From Mauremys mutica (taxonomy: Eukaryota; Chordata; Testudines; Geoemydidae), in NCBI RefSeq assembly GCF_020497125.1, contig NC_059084.1, positions 38,324,399-38,388,398 of the forward strand: DNA of 64,000 nt, given 5' to 3'. The number at the start of each line of letters is the position of its first letter. Within the stretch, counting starts at the first letter, position 1. Made by a program: the position numbers and the translations under genes. The notes under the pieces were generated by a model. It did no database searches, had not been told where the DNA came from, and saw only the letters and a list, made by a program, of their open reading frames with translations. Positions 1-10,120 of this stretch are shown here, in pieces.

Positions 1-13
1 GGCGATCCGACAG

Positions 14-433
14 GTGGCCCTCCAAAACCGTCAGGCATTGTACATAGTGCTGGCGGCCAAAGGAGGGACCTGTGCTCTCATTGAAAAACAATGTTGTGTG
101 TTTATACCTGACGATACCAATGAGGTAACAGATTGCGCTAGCCACTTAGAACAAATCGCATATCTTCCCCATGAAGAGCCGAGTTCTTTATGGAAGTGGC
201 TAAGTAACCTGTTCAATTTCTCTGGCCTAGGAAACTGGTTGTTTCAGGGAGCCCTGACTATCCTGTTTGGAATCCTAATAATTTTTGTATGTTTTCAGTT
301 AGTCTCCTGTTGTATCCAAAATTGTGTAAGGCATGCCACCCAGGTGACTGCCCCAAAACAGAGTGCTAATATGATTTTGAATATTGCTGATGAACAAAGA
401 GATAAAGAATGGTTAATATGTGGAACCCAGTAA
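14..433 (+). CDS. Endogenous retrovirus Env, transmembrane-subunit C-terminal part (partial)
   Basis: The frame is open from the window edge, so the true start lies outside and the first codon shown is not an initiator. It matches the end of a gamma/alpha-type retroviral Env: an LQNRQAL immunosuppressive-domain-like start, a CX6CC motif (Cys20, Cys27, Cys28), a membrane-proximal Trp-rich stretch (about residues 59-75), a hydrophobic anchor (about 76-100) and a roughly 40-residue cytoplasmic tail. In family members this subunit drives membrane fusion. The frame ends 40 bp before a purine-rich tract (461-470) and an LTR, the normal env-PPT-LTR order. No disruption is visible in this part; whether the whole env is intact cannot be judged here. 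Confidence 0.8.
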   Translation: MALQNRQALYIVLAAKGGTCALIEKQCCVFIPDDTNEVTDCASHLEQIAYLPHEEPSSLWKWLSNLFNFSGLGNWLFQGALTILFGILIIFVCFQLVSCCIQNCVRHATQVTAPKQSANMILNIADEQRDKEWLICGTQ

Positions 434-472
434 AATGTTGGTCATGGCGTGAGCTTGACCAAAAGGAGGGAT

Positions 473-852
473 TGTGAATGTAGAATGAATTATATTGTAA
501 AAATAAGAATGGATTAAAGAAATGTTGTATGTACCTTTAAGCAGAAATAAGAAATGTTGAAATACAGGTGCCAGGAAAAGAAACATTAGGCATAAACAAT
601 GGTGCTAATGGCGAAACATTAACAGAAGATCGGTAATAGTTAGTAAGGAAATAAGATATGCATGCCTAGCCCAGGTAAACTTATCTGATTCTGCTTCCTT
701 TGTTATCTTGTTAAGTTCTCACCCTTTTATCTGTATAAATAAGATAGATTGTGTCTTGCATGGTGCTCACATTATCTGGGTGTTATTAGCAGAGCACTGT
801 GCTAATAAAACAGAGTGGTCTGACAAACTGAGTCCTGAGTCTAACTTTGACA
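473..852 (+). mobile_element. 3' LTR of the ERV ending at the left window edge
   Basis: It starts TGTGAATG directly after the purine tract AAAAGGAGGG and ends at CTTTGACA, so it has TG...CA ends. It carries a TATA-like TATAAATA at 734-741 and AATAAA at 804-809. Length is about 380 bp. CR1 sequence begins immediately after, so the provirus probably inserted into or beside that CR1. The other flank is outside the window, so no target duplication can be checked. Confidence 0.75.
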
Positions 853-1786
853 TGACTGTTCCTGATCACTTTCCTCTCCTCTAAGTACTTCAGAATTCAT
901 TCCTTGAGGACCTGCTCCATGATTTTTCCAGGGACTGAGGTGAGGCTGACTGGCCTGTAGTTCCCTGGATCCTCCTTCTTCCCTTTTTTAAAAGATGGGC
1001 ACTACAGTAGCCTTTTTCCAGTCATCCGGGACCTCCCCTGATCGCCACAAGTTTTCAAAGATAATGGACAATGGCTCTGCAATCACATCCGCCAACTCCT
1101 TTAGCACCCTTGGATGCAGCGCATCCGGCCCCATGGACTTGTGCTCGTCCAGTTTTTCTAAATAGTGCTGAATCTCTTCTTTCTCCACAGATGGCTGGTC
1201 ACCTTCTCCCCATACTGTGCTGCCCAGTGCAGCAGTCTGGGAGCTGACCTTGTTTGTGAAGACCGAGGCAAAAAAAGCATTGAGTCCATTAGCTTTTTCC
1301 ACATCCTCTGTCACTAGGTTGCCTCCCTCATTCAGTAAGAGGCCCACACTTTCCTTGACTTTCTTCTTGTTGCTAAAATACCTTAAGAAACCCTTCTTGT
1401 TACTCTTAACATCTCTTGCTAGCTGCAACTCCAAGTGTGATTTGGCCTTCCTGATTTCACTCCTGCATGCCTGAGCAATATTTTTACACTTCTCCCTGGT
1501 CATTTGTCCAATCTTCCACCTTTTGTAAGCTTCTTTTTTGCATTTAAGATCAGCAAGGATTTCACTGTTAAGCAAAGCTGGTCGCCTGCCATATTTACTA
1601 TTCTTCCTACACATCGGGATTTTTTTTCCTGCAACCTCAATAAGGATTCTTTAAAATACAGCCAGCTCTCCTGGACTCCTTTCCCCCTCATGTTATTTTC
1701 CCAGGGGATCCTGCCCATCAGTTCCCTGAGGGAGTCAAAGTCTGCTTTTCTGAAATCCAGGTTCCATATTCTGCTGCTCTCCTTTT
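853..1786 (-). mobile_element. CR1 LINE fragment A (ORF2 middle part)
   Basis: Reverse-strand CR1 that aligns by eye with fragment C (38388-39300) in the same window. It covers the end of the endonuclease/linker and the start of the reverse transcriptase. It lacks the CR1 3' end, because the ERV LTR abuts at 852, and stops at about 1786, where an LTR-like repeat begins. Confidence 0.85.
988..1614 (-). pseudogene. CR1 ORF2 remnant: linker and N-terminal reverse transcriptase
   Basis: 208 codons on the minus strand. Visible CR1 hallmarks are the basic linker (RKAKSHLELQLARDVKSNKK), FFASVFT, the block ending [15 protein letters not shown] and the terminal [12 protein letters not shown], which leads into RT motif 1. 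The RT palm with FADD is absent. A further piece of the same protein (IPWENNMRGKGVQ) lies in another frame at 1614-1720, so at least one frameshift separates them. This is a dead fragment. Confidence 0.85.
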
Positions 1787-2096
1787 TTATGAGTTTGCCT
1801 TGTATAAGCTTTATACAAGGTAAAATTGATTTATTTGGGGTTTAGACCCCACTGGGAGTTGGGCATCTGAGTGTTAAAGACAGGAACACTTCTGTCAGCT
1901 GCTTTCAGTTAAGTCAGCAGCTTTGGGGCACGTCGTTCAGACCGTGGGTCTGTGTTGGAGCAGACGGGCGTGTCTGGCTCAGCAGGAGAGGGTGCTGGAG
2001 TCCCGAGCTGACAGGGAAAGCAGGGGCAGAAGTAGTCTTGGCACATCAGTTGGCAGTTCCCAAGGGAGTCTCTGTGATCCAACCCATCACAGTATG
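1787..2096 (+). repeat. LTR-like interspersed repeat, copy 1 (partial)
   Basis: Begins ATGAGTTTGCC followed by a near-palindrome around TATAAGCTTTATA. It is closely similar to 26693-26996 in the same orientation, through the shared block on a former target or promoter near 'GGGTTTAGACCCC' and the end 'GTGATCCAACCC'. A reverse-complement relative of the upstream half lies at 57253-57480. The family looks like an LTR, but its ends are not defined here. Confidence 0.6.
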
Positions 2097-2496
2097 TTTG
2101 AGAGATAATAGGGGACAGACAATAATTATTTAATGATAGTTGATGGCGCAATTCAAAAAATTAAAGCTTTATATCCATTAAAACACAAACTGTCAACACC
2201 GCATGACAAGATACACAAAGTAACTATTCGTTAATCAAACTCTAGTTCTCAAGGAGCATTTTCTTTACTTTGCCTAGCAGCACATTTTGATTATTATCGA
2301 TGAAAATATTTTTCCATCAGTTGGTGTGCGTGTGATGAAATTGAGGTTTACTGATATTTGCCAATAAAAAATTGCTGCTTCCAAACCTAACTACATTGAC
2401 TTGTCATTGGGTAACTGGCCCCTTAGGAGAGATGGGCCCAGTACTGCCTGTGACTAATCAGCTGCCTCCATGCTGATTTTTTTTTAATTGAATGTA
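2097..2496. other. Anonymous AT-rich spacer
   Basis: No convincing coding frame or recognised repeat. Short frames have no family resemblance. Confidence 0.5.
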
Positions 2497-2504
2497 GCGG
2501 GCCG

Positions 2505-3059
2505 GTGTGGCTCCCCTCCTCCCCGGAGAGGGTTGAGCCCCGGACACAGGAAGGGGCGGGGCTACAGCGTGGTGAGCCCGCCCCTCAGAGGGTCAGACGG
2601 CGACCCGGAAGGATAAAAGCCGGGCCTTCCAGCCCAGTCAGTGCCCAGCCACCGGAGAGAGCAGACCTGTCTGAGGGAGCTCCCGACGGAGGAACCGCTG
2701 GAGCCCCGGGCAGCTGCCTGGACTGGCCGGAGAGCACCCTACCCCGCTACTGGGAAGACCTGCCGGAGCTTCCCCGTACTACCTACGACGAGGAGCCAGT
2801 AGGAGCTACCCTGCTACCGTGCTGTTACCCCGAGGAACCCCCGGTGCAGGATTGGCCGGACTTCCCTGGGGAACTACCCGATCTACCCCCCAGCCCGGGT
2901 TGTGAGGAACCCATGCAGTGGGACTTCCCGGGACCAGACGCCGGGGACCAGGTAGGACAACAGGGGGACATTGGAAGTGGCCCGGGGACAGCCGACCTCA
3001 GTCCGGCTGCTGACCAGACCGAGCCCATGTCAGTGTGTTGCGGTCAGGATCCCCACTGA
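2505..3059 (+). other. Proline/acidic-rich open frame inside the 2.5-3.5 kb element
   Basis: 184 codons without a stop. The composition is Pro-, Glu- and Asp-rich, with repeated D-L-P-x-x-P patterns (residues about 90-150). GC content is high, so stop-free frames are expected by chance. No domain is recognised, and the first codons lie upstream of the TATA-like box, which argues against translation from that start. Recorded only because it is the longest frame of the element. Confidence 0.15.
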
Positions 3060-3167
3060 CCGGCAGCGGTGACGACCGCTGCCTAGGGCCCCGGGCTGGG
3101 ACACAGTGGAGTGGGTGGGCCTGTGTCCCCCCCCTGCCACCCCACTCACGGGTGGCAGTTGTCCCCC

Positions 3168-3400
3168 TCACCCCTGCTCAGCCTGCTGCAAGAGGCCTGA
3201 GCTCCTGTACTGTTCCCTGCTCAGCCTGCTGCAAGAGGCCTGAGCTCCTAGACTGTTTGCTGCCCAGCCCCTGCACCAGAGGGCCTGGGCCTTATCTAGA
3301 CTGTTTGCTGCCCAGCCCCTGCACCAGAGGGCCTGGGCCTTTCCTAGACTATTGGTACTGTTTCCAGCTCAGCCTTGCCGAAAAGGCCTGAGCCCCAACT
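3168..3400 (+). repeat. Short minisatellite, two unit types of about 43-48 bp
   Basis: Two copies of a unit containing CTGCTGCAAGAGGCCTGAGC are followed by two copies of a related unit containing CCTGCACCAGAGGGCCTGGG, then a decayed fifth unit. Confidence 0.75.
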
Positions 3401-3535
3401 GACTCTGTCTTTGTCACCTAGCCTTCAAGGGACAGGACAGAGCCCCCGTGAGACCAGCGGGCCTGTGTGGCTCCCCTTCTCCCCTCAGAAGGTTGAGCCC
3501 CGGACCCACCTGTTACATTGAAATTCTTCACATGC

Positions 3536-3562
3536 TGGACATCATCATCATCATCATCATAT
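3536..3562 (+). repeat. (CAT)n microsatellite
   Basis: About eight consecutive ATC/CAT triplets. The preceding base context is the end of the GC-rich element. Confidence 0.9.
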
Positions 3563-3939
3563 CAGGCAATACACACATTAAGTCACTAAAAACAGGGTCA
3601 AACCAGCCCACAGCATCCATAACCGCTTTAGTTGCCTCCTGGCCCACAGTTTCCTCTGCCCAGATAAGAGGAGCAAACCGATTACTCCAAGTGAGACGAG
3701 AAGAGGGAGAAGGAGACGGGACGGGGATTACAAGGGAAGGAAGGGCCATCTGAGCCATCCTAGAGTCCTGTGAGGCAGATGCCGCCCTTACTCGCTGCAG
3801 GACTGAGACATGGAGAGAGCTCCACCCTTAGCCCTCACCTCTTCCACAAACTCTGAGTCTTCAGGAACCTTGCCCTCAAATGCACTGACCACCTCAAAGG
3901 ATGAAACCCTTTCCCCTCCTCAACCTCTGCCAACAAAGC
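3563..3939. other. Spacer without recognised gene
   Basis: Purine-rich stretch at about 3680-3750 and short frames only; nothing that I can assign. Confidence 0.4.
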
Positions 3940-4194
3940 AGCCCGGACTCCTGGGTTCTATCCCAGTTCTAGGAGGAAAGCGAAGCGGGGGAGAGGGGGG
4001 ATGTCTAGTGGTTCAGGGGGCGGGGGGGGGTGGAACCCGGACTCCTGGGTTCCGAGCCTAGTGCTGCGAGGGGAGTGGGGACTAGTGGGGGGGGCGTTGG
4101 GGGGCTGGGACCCTCCTGGGTTCCGAGCCCCGCCCGGGGGTGTGTGTCTAGTGGCTGGGGGAGGGGGCCGGACTCCTGGGTTCCGAGCCCAGCA
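3940..4194 (+). repeat. Degenerate repeats of a GACTCCTGGGTTC motif
   Basis: The motif (C)GGACTCCTGGGTTC or a close variant occurs about four times at irregular spacing, separated by G-runs. The same motif in reverse complement (ACCCAGGAGTCCTGG) appears at 6353-6440. It is probably a tRNA-like SINE or simple-repeat family; I cannot name it. Confidence 0.4.
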
Positions 4195-4236
4195 GCCGAA
4201 GCCGCCCCCGCCCCCCCGCGCTGGCCCAGCCCAGCT

Positions 4237-4242
4237 CTTACC
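4237..4242 (-). other. Candidate 5' splice site of the minus-strand first exon
   Basis: Reverse strand reads ...TGCG|GTAAGAG; the GTAAGA is at 4241-4236. The intron would extend towards 4200 and lower. Confidence 0.4.
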
Positions 4243-4298
4243 GCAGGGGGCGTCGCGCTCCGCCGGGACCCCGCTCGGATCCAGTGTCCCTGGGCTGG

Positions 4299-4318
4299 AC
4301 TACCGCTCCCGGCATGCC
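4299..4318 (+). promoter_or_regulatory. ZNF143/SBS-like motif 1
   Basis: ACTACCGCTCCCGGCATGCC compared with the known SBS consensus ACTACAATTCCCAGCATGC: the ACTAC, TCCC and GCATGC blocks are at the right spacing. Confidence 0.6.
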
Positions 4319-4327
4319 CCGTGCAGG

Positions 4328-4346
4328 ACTGCAACTCCCGGCATGC
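4328..4346 (+). promoter_or_regulatory. ZNF143/SBS-like motif 2
   Basis: ACTGCAACTCCCGGCATGC, same orientation, starting 29 bp after the first copy. Paired sites of this kind are typical of SBS-driven promoters. Confidence 0.6.
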
Positions 4347-4394
4347 CCTGCGGGGTCTCCCCGCCCCCGCGCTGGGAGAGGAATGGACAGGAGG

Positions 4395-5165
4395 GAGGGT
4401 GTATGGCCCTGCACCCCCAACTCTCTCCCTGCACCCCAATCTCCTGCACCCCCAGCCCTGCCAGTGCACCCCAGCTCTCCCCATGCACCCCAATATCCTG
4501 CACCCCCAGCCCTGTACCCCCAGCCTTGCCAGTGTACCCCCAGCTCTCCCCGTGCACCCCCAGACCTGCCAGTGTGCCAGCTCTCCCTGTGCACCCCAAC
4601 CTCCTGCACCCCCAGATCTGCCTGCCCCTGCATCCCCATCCCAGTACCCCCGATCTGCCCCTGCACACCAGCCGCTCTGTACCCCCAGCCCTGCCAGTGT
4701 GCCCCCAGCTCTCCCCATGCACCCCTACCCCCATCCCTGTACCCCCAGCCCTGCCAGTGCACCCCCAGCTCTCCCCATGCACCCCATTCTCCTGCATCCC
4801 CAGATCTGCCTGCCCCTGCATCCCCCATCCCTGTACCCCGATCTGTCCCTGCACAGCAGCCCCTCTGTATCCCAGCCCTGCCAGTGCACCCCAGCTCTCC
4901 CCATGCACCCTCAGACCCTGTACCACCAGCTCTCCCTATGCACCCCAACCCTGCACTGTAGCTTCACCACCAGCCCCGCCAGTGCACCCCAGCTCTCCCC
5001 AAGCACCCTGATCTCCTGCATCCCCTATCCCTATTCTCCCAGCTCTGCCCCTGCATCCCCCATCCCTGTACCCCCAGCTCTGCCCTGTACCCCAGCCCTG
5101 CCCCTGCATCCCCCAACCCTATACCCCCAGCTCTGCTGCTGCACCCCAACACTCCCTCCCCCCAC
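4395..5165 (+). repeat. C-rich minisatellite, unit about 38-40 bp
   Basis: Repeated CCCAGCCCTGCCAGTGCACC and CAGCTCTCCCCATGCACCCC halves with many variants, including longer sub-repeats containing AGATCTGCCTGCCCCTGCAT. Open frames exist in five or more frames at once, which is the signature of a repeat rather than of coding. Confidence 0.85.
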
Positions 5166-6440
5166 ACACTCCCCAAAGTATTTGGGGAAAAATCACTCTG
5201 TGAATGGTTCCTGGGGAGGGGCATTGGCGGGGAACAGGAGGAAAGGGATTTGGGGCTGCAGCGAGGAGAGGGGGCTATGGGGAGGAGGATAAACAGGGAT
5301 GGGTGGCAGGGGAGGGAAGAGAGGTTGGGGTCGGAGGTGTTGGAGTGGAACACTGGGGAGAACAGGTGCAGGGGCAACTGTCAGCCCCACATGCTCCCCG
5401 CTCCTGTGCGTGCGCCGAGATCTGAAGGGCCCAGCCCCTAAGTGGGACAGAGCCCCTCTCCCTGCCCCCCACATGTGTGTGCCGTGATCAAGGGAGCCTC
5501 TTCACTCCTCTCTGCCCCCCGCCCCCAGTGCCCTTTCCTCTCAGCCTGCCTGCCGAAGGGTCCTGAAGTCCCCATGCAAGGCCGGGTTTTCAGGTAATTT
5601 ACCATCCTCATCTCACCAACAACTGCTGCCACCCGCTAGTGTGGGGCTGCCCACCACCTGGACTGCAGCCACATAACCCCCATTGTGATGGCCTGCTCCA
5701 GGGGGCTGGAAGGGGGGGGGGCAAGCTTTTGGTCCCTTCACCATGTACCAGGACTCCTGAGGGTATGAGGGGGCTGGGAAAGGAGGAGAAGAGCTTTGTG
5801 CATCTCAGCCACCGCAGGGCTGGTGGTGGAGCACTGCACTACCTGTGTTCATGGGGAGTCACGGAATGAGGGCAGAGTTATGGTGATGTGGGCATCCTTA
5901 ACAGTGCATTTTCTGCTGTGGCCAGGTTTTGTTCAGCACACTTCAGCATTCTGCAAAGGGACAACCTGCTGCCAAGCGGCCTGAACTCCATGTAAACACA
6001 GATTACGGAGAGCTGGGTATGTGTGCAGGGAGATGATAGCAGTTCAGGAAAGTTGCTACTCACAGTTCTTCCCCATGTCCAAACCCTTCCCCTCTGGGCT
6101 GCGGTGAACAAAGGGTTAATGGCCAACCGAGCCCACCCAGAGCATGCTGTGAGGAGTAGTCCACCAGCAGCAGGGATGCTGGGAGTGATAGTTCTTGTCC
6201 ACTTCCCCACTAGGGTTAGGGTGTGTCTTTCCAGGACACCCCTCTTCACCTTGCAGATTGGGGGTGGGATTCAGTCATGGCACAGGGGCTGGAAGGGAGA
6301 TGCCCTCCACTCTAACCACTACACCCACACGCCTCCCTGGGGCAGTACAGAACCCAGGAGTCCTGGCTCCCAGCCCACCCTGCTCTAATCACTAGACCCC
6401 ACTCCCATCCCAGAGCTGGGATAGAACTCAGGAGTCTTGG
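5166..6440. other. No assignable gene; isolated SBS-like site near 6174-6192
   Basis: G+C is moderate and the frames are short. The minus strand at 6192-6174 reads ACTATCACTCCCAGCATCC, a third ZNF143/SBS-like match. A SINE-like ACCCAGGAGTCCTGG block is at 6353. No exon structure can be defended. Confidence 0.35.
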
Positions 6441-6537
6441 TGCCCAGCCTCAGCTTCCACTGGATCCCAAAACCTAGAGTGGATTTTGAGGGTGAGATGC
6501 AGAGGAGTCTGGGACATGGGTTACGTAGCAGGAGAGC

Positions 6538-6571
<34 letters not shown>

Positions 6572-7600
6572 CGTGCACGCCCATCCTTGGGGGCAAGGAG
6601 AGTACCAGCCGCTCAGGGCATCCTCAGGTCACTGACACACCTAATTCCCTCCCCTCACAGGGATTGGCACTGGGAGAGCCATGGGTGCAGGAGACTGGCA
6701 TTTCCTGCTAAACCAGTTTCACTGAGACCAGAGCTGTGCCCCAGGCCGAATCCAGGACCCAAGGCAGCACTGGGCTTGTGGGGTGCTGAGCCCAGGGACC
6801 GGGGCAGCTGGACTGAGACACAATCTGCCTCCTTGTGGGTTCAGCTGCTGGGGTCCCTGGAGGGAGGGGTCGCTGGCTACCCAGCCAGATCGCTGCCACT
6901 GGGGCTGGGGTAGGTGTCAGCTCCGCTTCAGAGCAGCTTTCGAATCCCCATTGCCTGGAACCTTGGCACGTCTCCTGGAGACACTGGGTCTGGTGCATGA
7001 GCCCAGTTGGGGCCATGTGCCCTGGCAGTGCCTGAACTGCCACCCCCACCCCCTCAAACAAGCTTCTCTTATGTTCCCAAGCTTTTCTCAGCATTGCTGG
7101 GCTGGGCGTTGAGGAGGAAACCCGGGTGTTGCTCCTGGTACGGTGGGGGCCACGGTATGGAGGATGCAAGTGGAAACCTGCCCCTGCGTGGAGATCTGCC
7201 CGTGGCTCTTTGCGAAGATTTATTCCAGGGAGATGTAAGCTGTGCCCAGCGGGCAGTTCAGATGGGGCTCAAAGGGCTTTTGGGAAGCAAATTAAATGCC
7301 CCATGTGACCACTCGCCAGGAGCAGGAGGTGAATTAGCGGGCAGAGCCCAGCCAGACCATCTTTTCCAATTCCCAACCTGGGGAATCTCCATGTGGTGAT
7401 ATGGCGGCCTGCAGCGGCCGGAGCACTGAGCCTTTTAAATCCCCGCCCGAGCCTGGCTGCTGGAGCTCTGGCGGCGCTTTAAAGGGCCCAGGGCTCACCG
7501 CAGTGCCCAGCCTCAGCTTCCACTGGATCCCAAAACCTAGAGTGGATTTTGAGGGTGAGATGCAGAGGAGTCTGGGACATGGGTTACGTAGCAAGAGAGC

Positions 7601-7636
<36 letters not shown>

Positions 7637-8665
7637 CGTGCACGCCCATCCTTGGGGGCAAGGAGAGTACCAGCCGCTCAGGGCATCCTCAGGTCACTGA
7701 CACACCTAATTCCCTCCCCTCACAGGGATTGGCACTGGGAGAGCCATGGTTGCAGGAGACTGGCATTTCCTGCTAAACCAGTTTCACTGAGACCAGAGCT
7801 GTGCCCCAGGCCGAATCCAGGACCCAAGGCAGCGCTGGGCTTGTGGGGTGCTGAGCCCAGGGACCGGGTCAGCTGGACTGAGACACAATCTGCCTCCTTG
7901 TGGGTTCAGCTGCTGGGGTCCCTGGAGGGAGGGGTCGCTGGCTACCCAGCCAGATCGCTGCCTCTGGGGCTGGGGTAGGTGTCAGCTCCGCTTCAGAGCA
8001 GCTTTCGAATCCCCATTGCCTGGAACCTTGGCACGTCTCCTGGAGACACTGGGTCTGGTGCATGAGCCCAGTTGGGGCCATGTGCCCTGGCAGTGCCTGA
8101 ACTGCCACCCCCACCCCCTCAAACCAGCTTCTCTTATGTTCCCAAGCTTTTCTCAGCATTGCTGGGCTGGGCGTTGAGGAGGAAACCCGGGTGTTGCTCC
8201 TGGTACGGTGGGGGCCACGGTATGGAGGATGCAAGTGGAAACCTGCCCCTGCGTGGAGATCTGCCCGTGGCTCTTTGCGAAGATTTATTCCAGGGAGATG
8301 TAAGCTGTGCCCAGCGGGCAGTTCAGATGGGGCTCAAAGGGCTTTTGGGAAGCAAATTAAATGCCCCATGTGACCACTCGCCAGGAGCAGGAGGTGAATT
8401 AGCGGGCAGAGCCCAGCCAGACCATCTTTTCCAATTCCCAACCTGGGGAATCTCCATGTGGTGATATGGCGGCCTGCAGCGGCCGGAGCACTGAGCCTTT
8501 TAAATCCCCGCCCAAGCCTGGCTGCTGGAGCTCTGGCGGCGCTTTAAAGGGCCCAGGGCTCCCCGCAGTGCCCAGCCTCAGCTTCCATTGGATCCCAAAA
8601 CCTAGAGTGGATTTTGAGGGTGAGATGCAGAGGAGTCTGGGACATGGGTTACGTAGCAGGAGAGC

Positions 8666-8697
<32 letters not shown>

Positions 8698-9635
8698 CGT
8701 GCGTGCACGCCCATCCTTGGGGGCAAGGAGAGTACCAGCCGCTCAGGGCATCCTCAGGTCACTGACACACCTAATTCCCTCCCCTCACAGGGATTGGCAC
8801 TGGGAGAGCCATGGTTGCAGGAGACTGGCATTTCCTGCTAAACCAGTTTCACTGAGACCAGAGCTGTGCCCCAGGCCGAATCCAGGACCCAAGGCAGCGC
8901 TGGGCTTGTGGGGTGCTGAGCCCAGGGACCGGGGCAGCTGGACTGAGACACAATCTGCCTCCTTGTGGATTCAGCTGCTGGGGTCCCTGGAGGGAGGGGT
9001 CGCTGGCTACCCAGCCAGATCGCTGCCTCTGGGGCTGGGGTAGGTGTCAGCTCCGCTTCAGAGCAGCTTTCGAATCCCCATTGCCTGGAACCTTGGCACG
9101 TCTCCTGGAGACACTGGGTCTGGTGCATGAGCCCAGTTGGGGCCATGTGCCCTGGCAGTGCCTGAACTGCCACCCCCACCCCCTCAAACCAGCTTCTCTT
9201 ATGTTCCCAAGCTTTTCTCAGCATTGCTGGGCTGGGCGTTGAGGAGGAAACCCGGGTGTTGCTCCTGGTACGGTGGGGGCCACGGTATGGAGGATGCAAG
9301 TGGAAACCTGCCCCTGCATGGAGATCTGCCCGTGGCTCTTTGCAAAGATTTATTCCAGGGAGATGTAAGCTGTGCCCAGTGGGCAGTTCAGATGGGGCTC
9401 AAAGGGCTTTTGGGAAGCAAATTAAATGCCCCATGTGACCACTCGCCAGGAGCAGGAGGTGAATTAGCGGGCAGAGCCCAGCCAGACCATCTTTTCCAAT
9501 TCCCAACCTGGGGAATCTCCATGTGGTGATATGGCGGCCTGCAGCGGCCGGAGCACTGAGCCTTTTAAATCCCCGCCCGAGCCCGGCTGCTGGAGCTCTG
9601 GCGGCGCTTTAAAGGGCCCAGGGCTCCCCGCAGTG
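6441..9635 (+). repeat. Three tandem copies of a 1.06-kb unit
   Basis: Copies at 6441-7503, 7504-8568 and 8569-9635 start at the same TGCCCAGCCTCAGCTTCC. The second and third are exactly 1065 bp apart; the first differs by 2 bp within a (GT)n tract that lies about 100 bp into each unit. Copies differ at only a few single bases (for example GGTCAG for GGGCAG near 7868). All the apparent ORFs here recur with the same period and have no domain, so I call no gene. The end of each unit (CTTTTAAATC...CTTTAAAGGG) resembles the interior of the hAT-like element at 56604-57252, and the right end of that element follows the last copy. Confidence 0.9.
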
Positions 9636-9750
9636 GCTGGACCCCTGAGACCCTTTGAATCACCACCGGAGAAGCCAGTCCAGTCTGGCACGGCATACTG
9701 GCTCTTGCCGGTATGCCATACCGGATCATACTGGCTTACTTTCATCTCTG
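9636..9750 (+). mobile_element. Right end of a hAT-like non-autonomous element
   Basis: About 110 bp ending TTACTTTCATCTCTG, closely related to the right end of the element at 56604-57252 (GGTATGCCATACCGG and TTACTTTCAGCTCTG shared). The matching left end CAG(A/G)GGTGAAAGTAA is not found upstream; the triplicated unit lies where it should be. Confidence 0.6.
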
Positions 9751-10120
9751 ATGAGATGGCTTTTTTAGCAATCAGGTATCAATTGAAGGCAGGCCACAGA
9801 AAGAGGGGTTTAAAACTGTTGGGAAGGGCGAATCCCATTTTGCCCCTGGGAAGAGAGAAGGGGGTTGGAGGCCTAAACATTCCCCTACCCCAAAACATTC
9901 CTCTAACCCCCATCCCAAATCTCCTGTAAAAGTAGAAGAGCCCTAAGGGTACTATCAGTGTAATTCCACTGATCACCTGAAGAATAAATGTCCTGTGCTA
10001 GGAGGAAGCGGGCAACAAGAACTCACATTAGTTTTGCTGTCCTCAACACAGAACCCCTCCCCGCCAAACAATTGCAACCTATCATCTTGGTTCTGTGAGG
10101 TTAGCCTCTGCGGAACCAGA
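9751..10120. other. Spacer without recognised gene
   Basis: Frames are short and no repeat is recognised; it leads into the LTR at 10121. Confidence 0.4.

Larger units (their letters stand above)
2497..3510 (+). repeat. GC-rich interspersed element bounded by similar 45-bp direct repeats
   Basis: A GTGTGGCTCCCC...GGTTGAGCCCCGGA block at about 2500-2545 recurs, about 85% similar by eye, at 3458-3505. Just inside the first copy are a GC box (GGGGCGGGG, about 2553) and a TATA-like GGATAAAAG at 2611. Promoter-like signals behind a terminal repeat suggest an LTR or a short LTR-retrotransposon derivative, but no PBS, PPT or pol is seen. Classification is open. Confidence 0.4.
4195..4400 (-). promoter_or_regulatory. 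CpG-rich promoter block with a minus-strand first-exon candidate
   Basis: About 200 bp with dense CpG, unlike the surrounding sequence. It holds two copies of the ZNF143/STAF (SBS) motif, a hallmark of housekeeping promoters. On the minus strand, the sequence leading away from them reaches CCTGCG|GTAAGAGC, a good 5' splice site with the exon edge at 4242. A transcript starting near the SBS pair would thus have a short, probably non-coding first exon and run leftwards out of the window. No downstream exon is seen among the repeats at 1-4200, so the gene is unidentified. Confidence 0.5.

Noticed and set aside
4284..5292. Several overlapping long Pro/Cys-rich or Gly-rich ORFs on both strands
   Set aside because: They arise from the C-rich minisatellite at 4395-5165; many frames are open together and all are repeats of the same few codons.
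6437..9529. Recurring ORFs of 124-153 codons repeated every 1065 bp
   Set aside because: Repeats of the tandem unit with no domain; the frame crosses a (GT)n tract of variable length.
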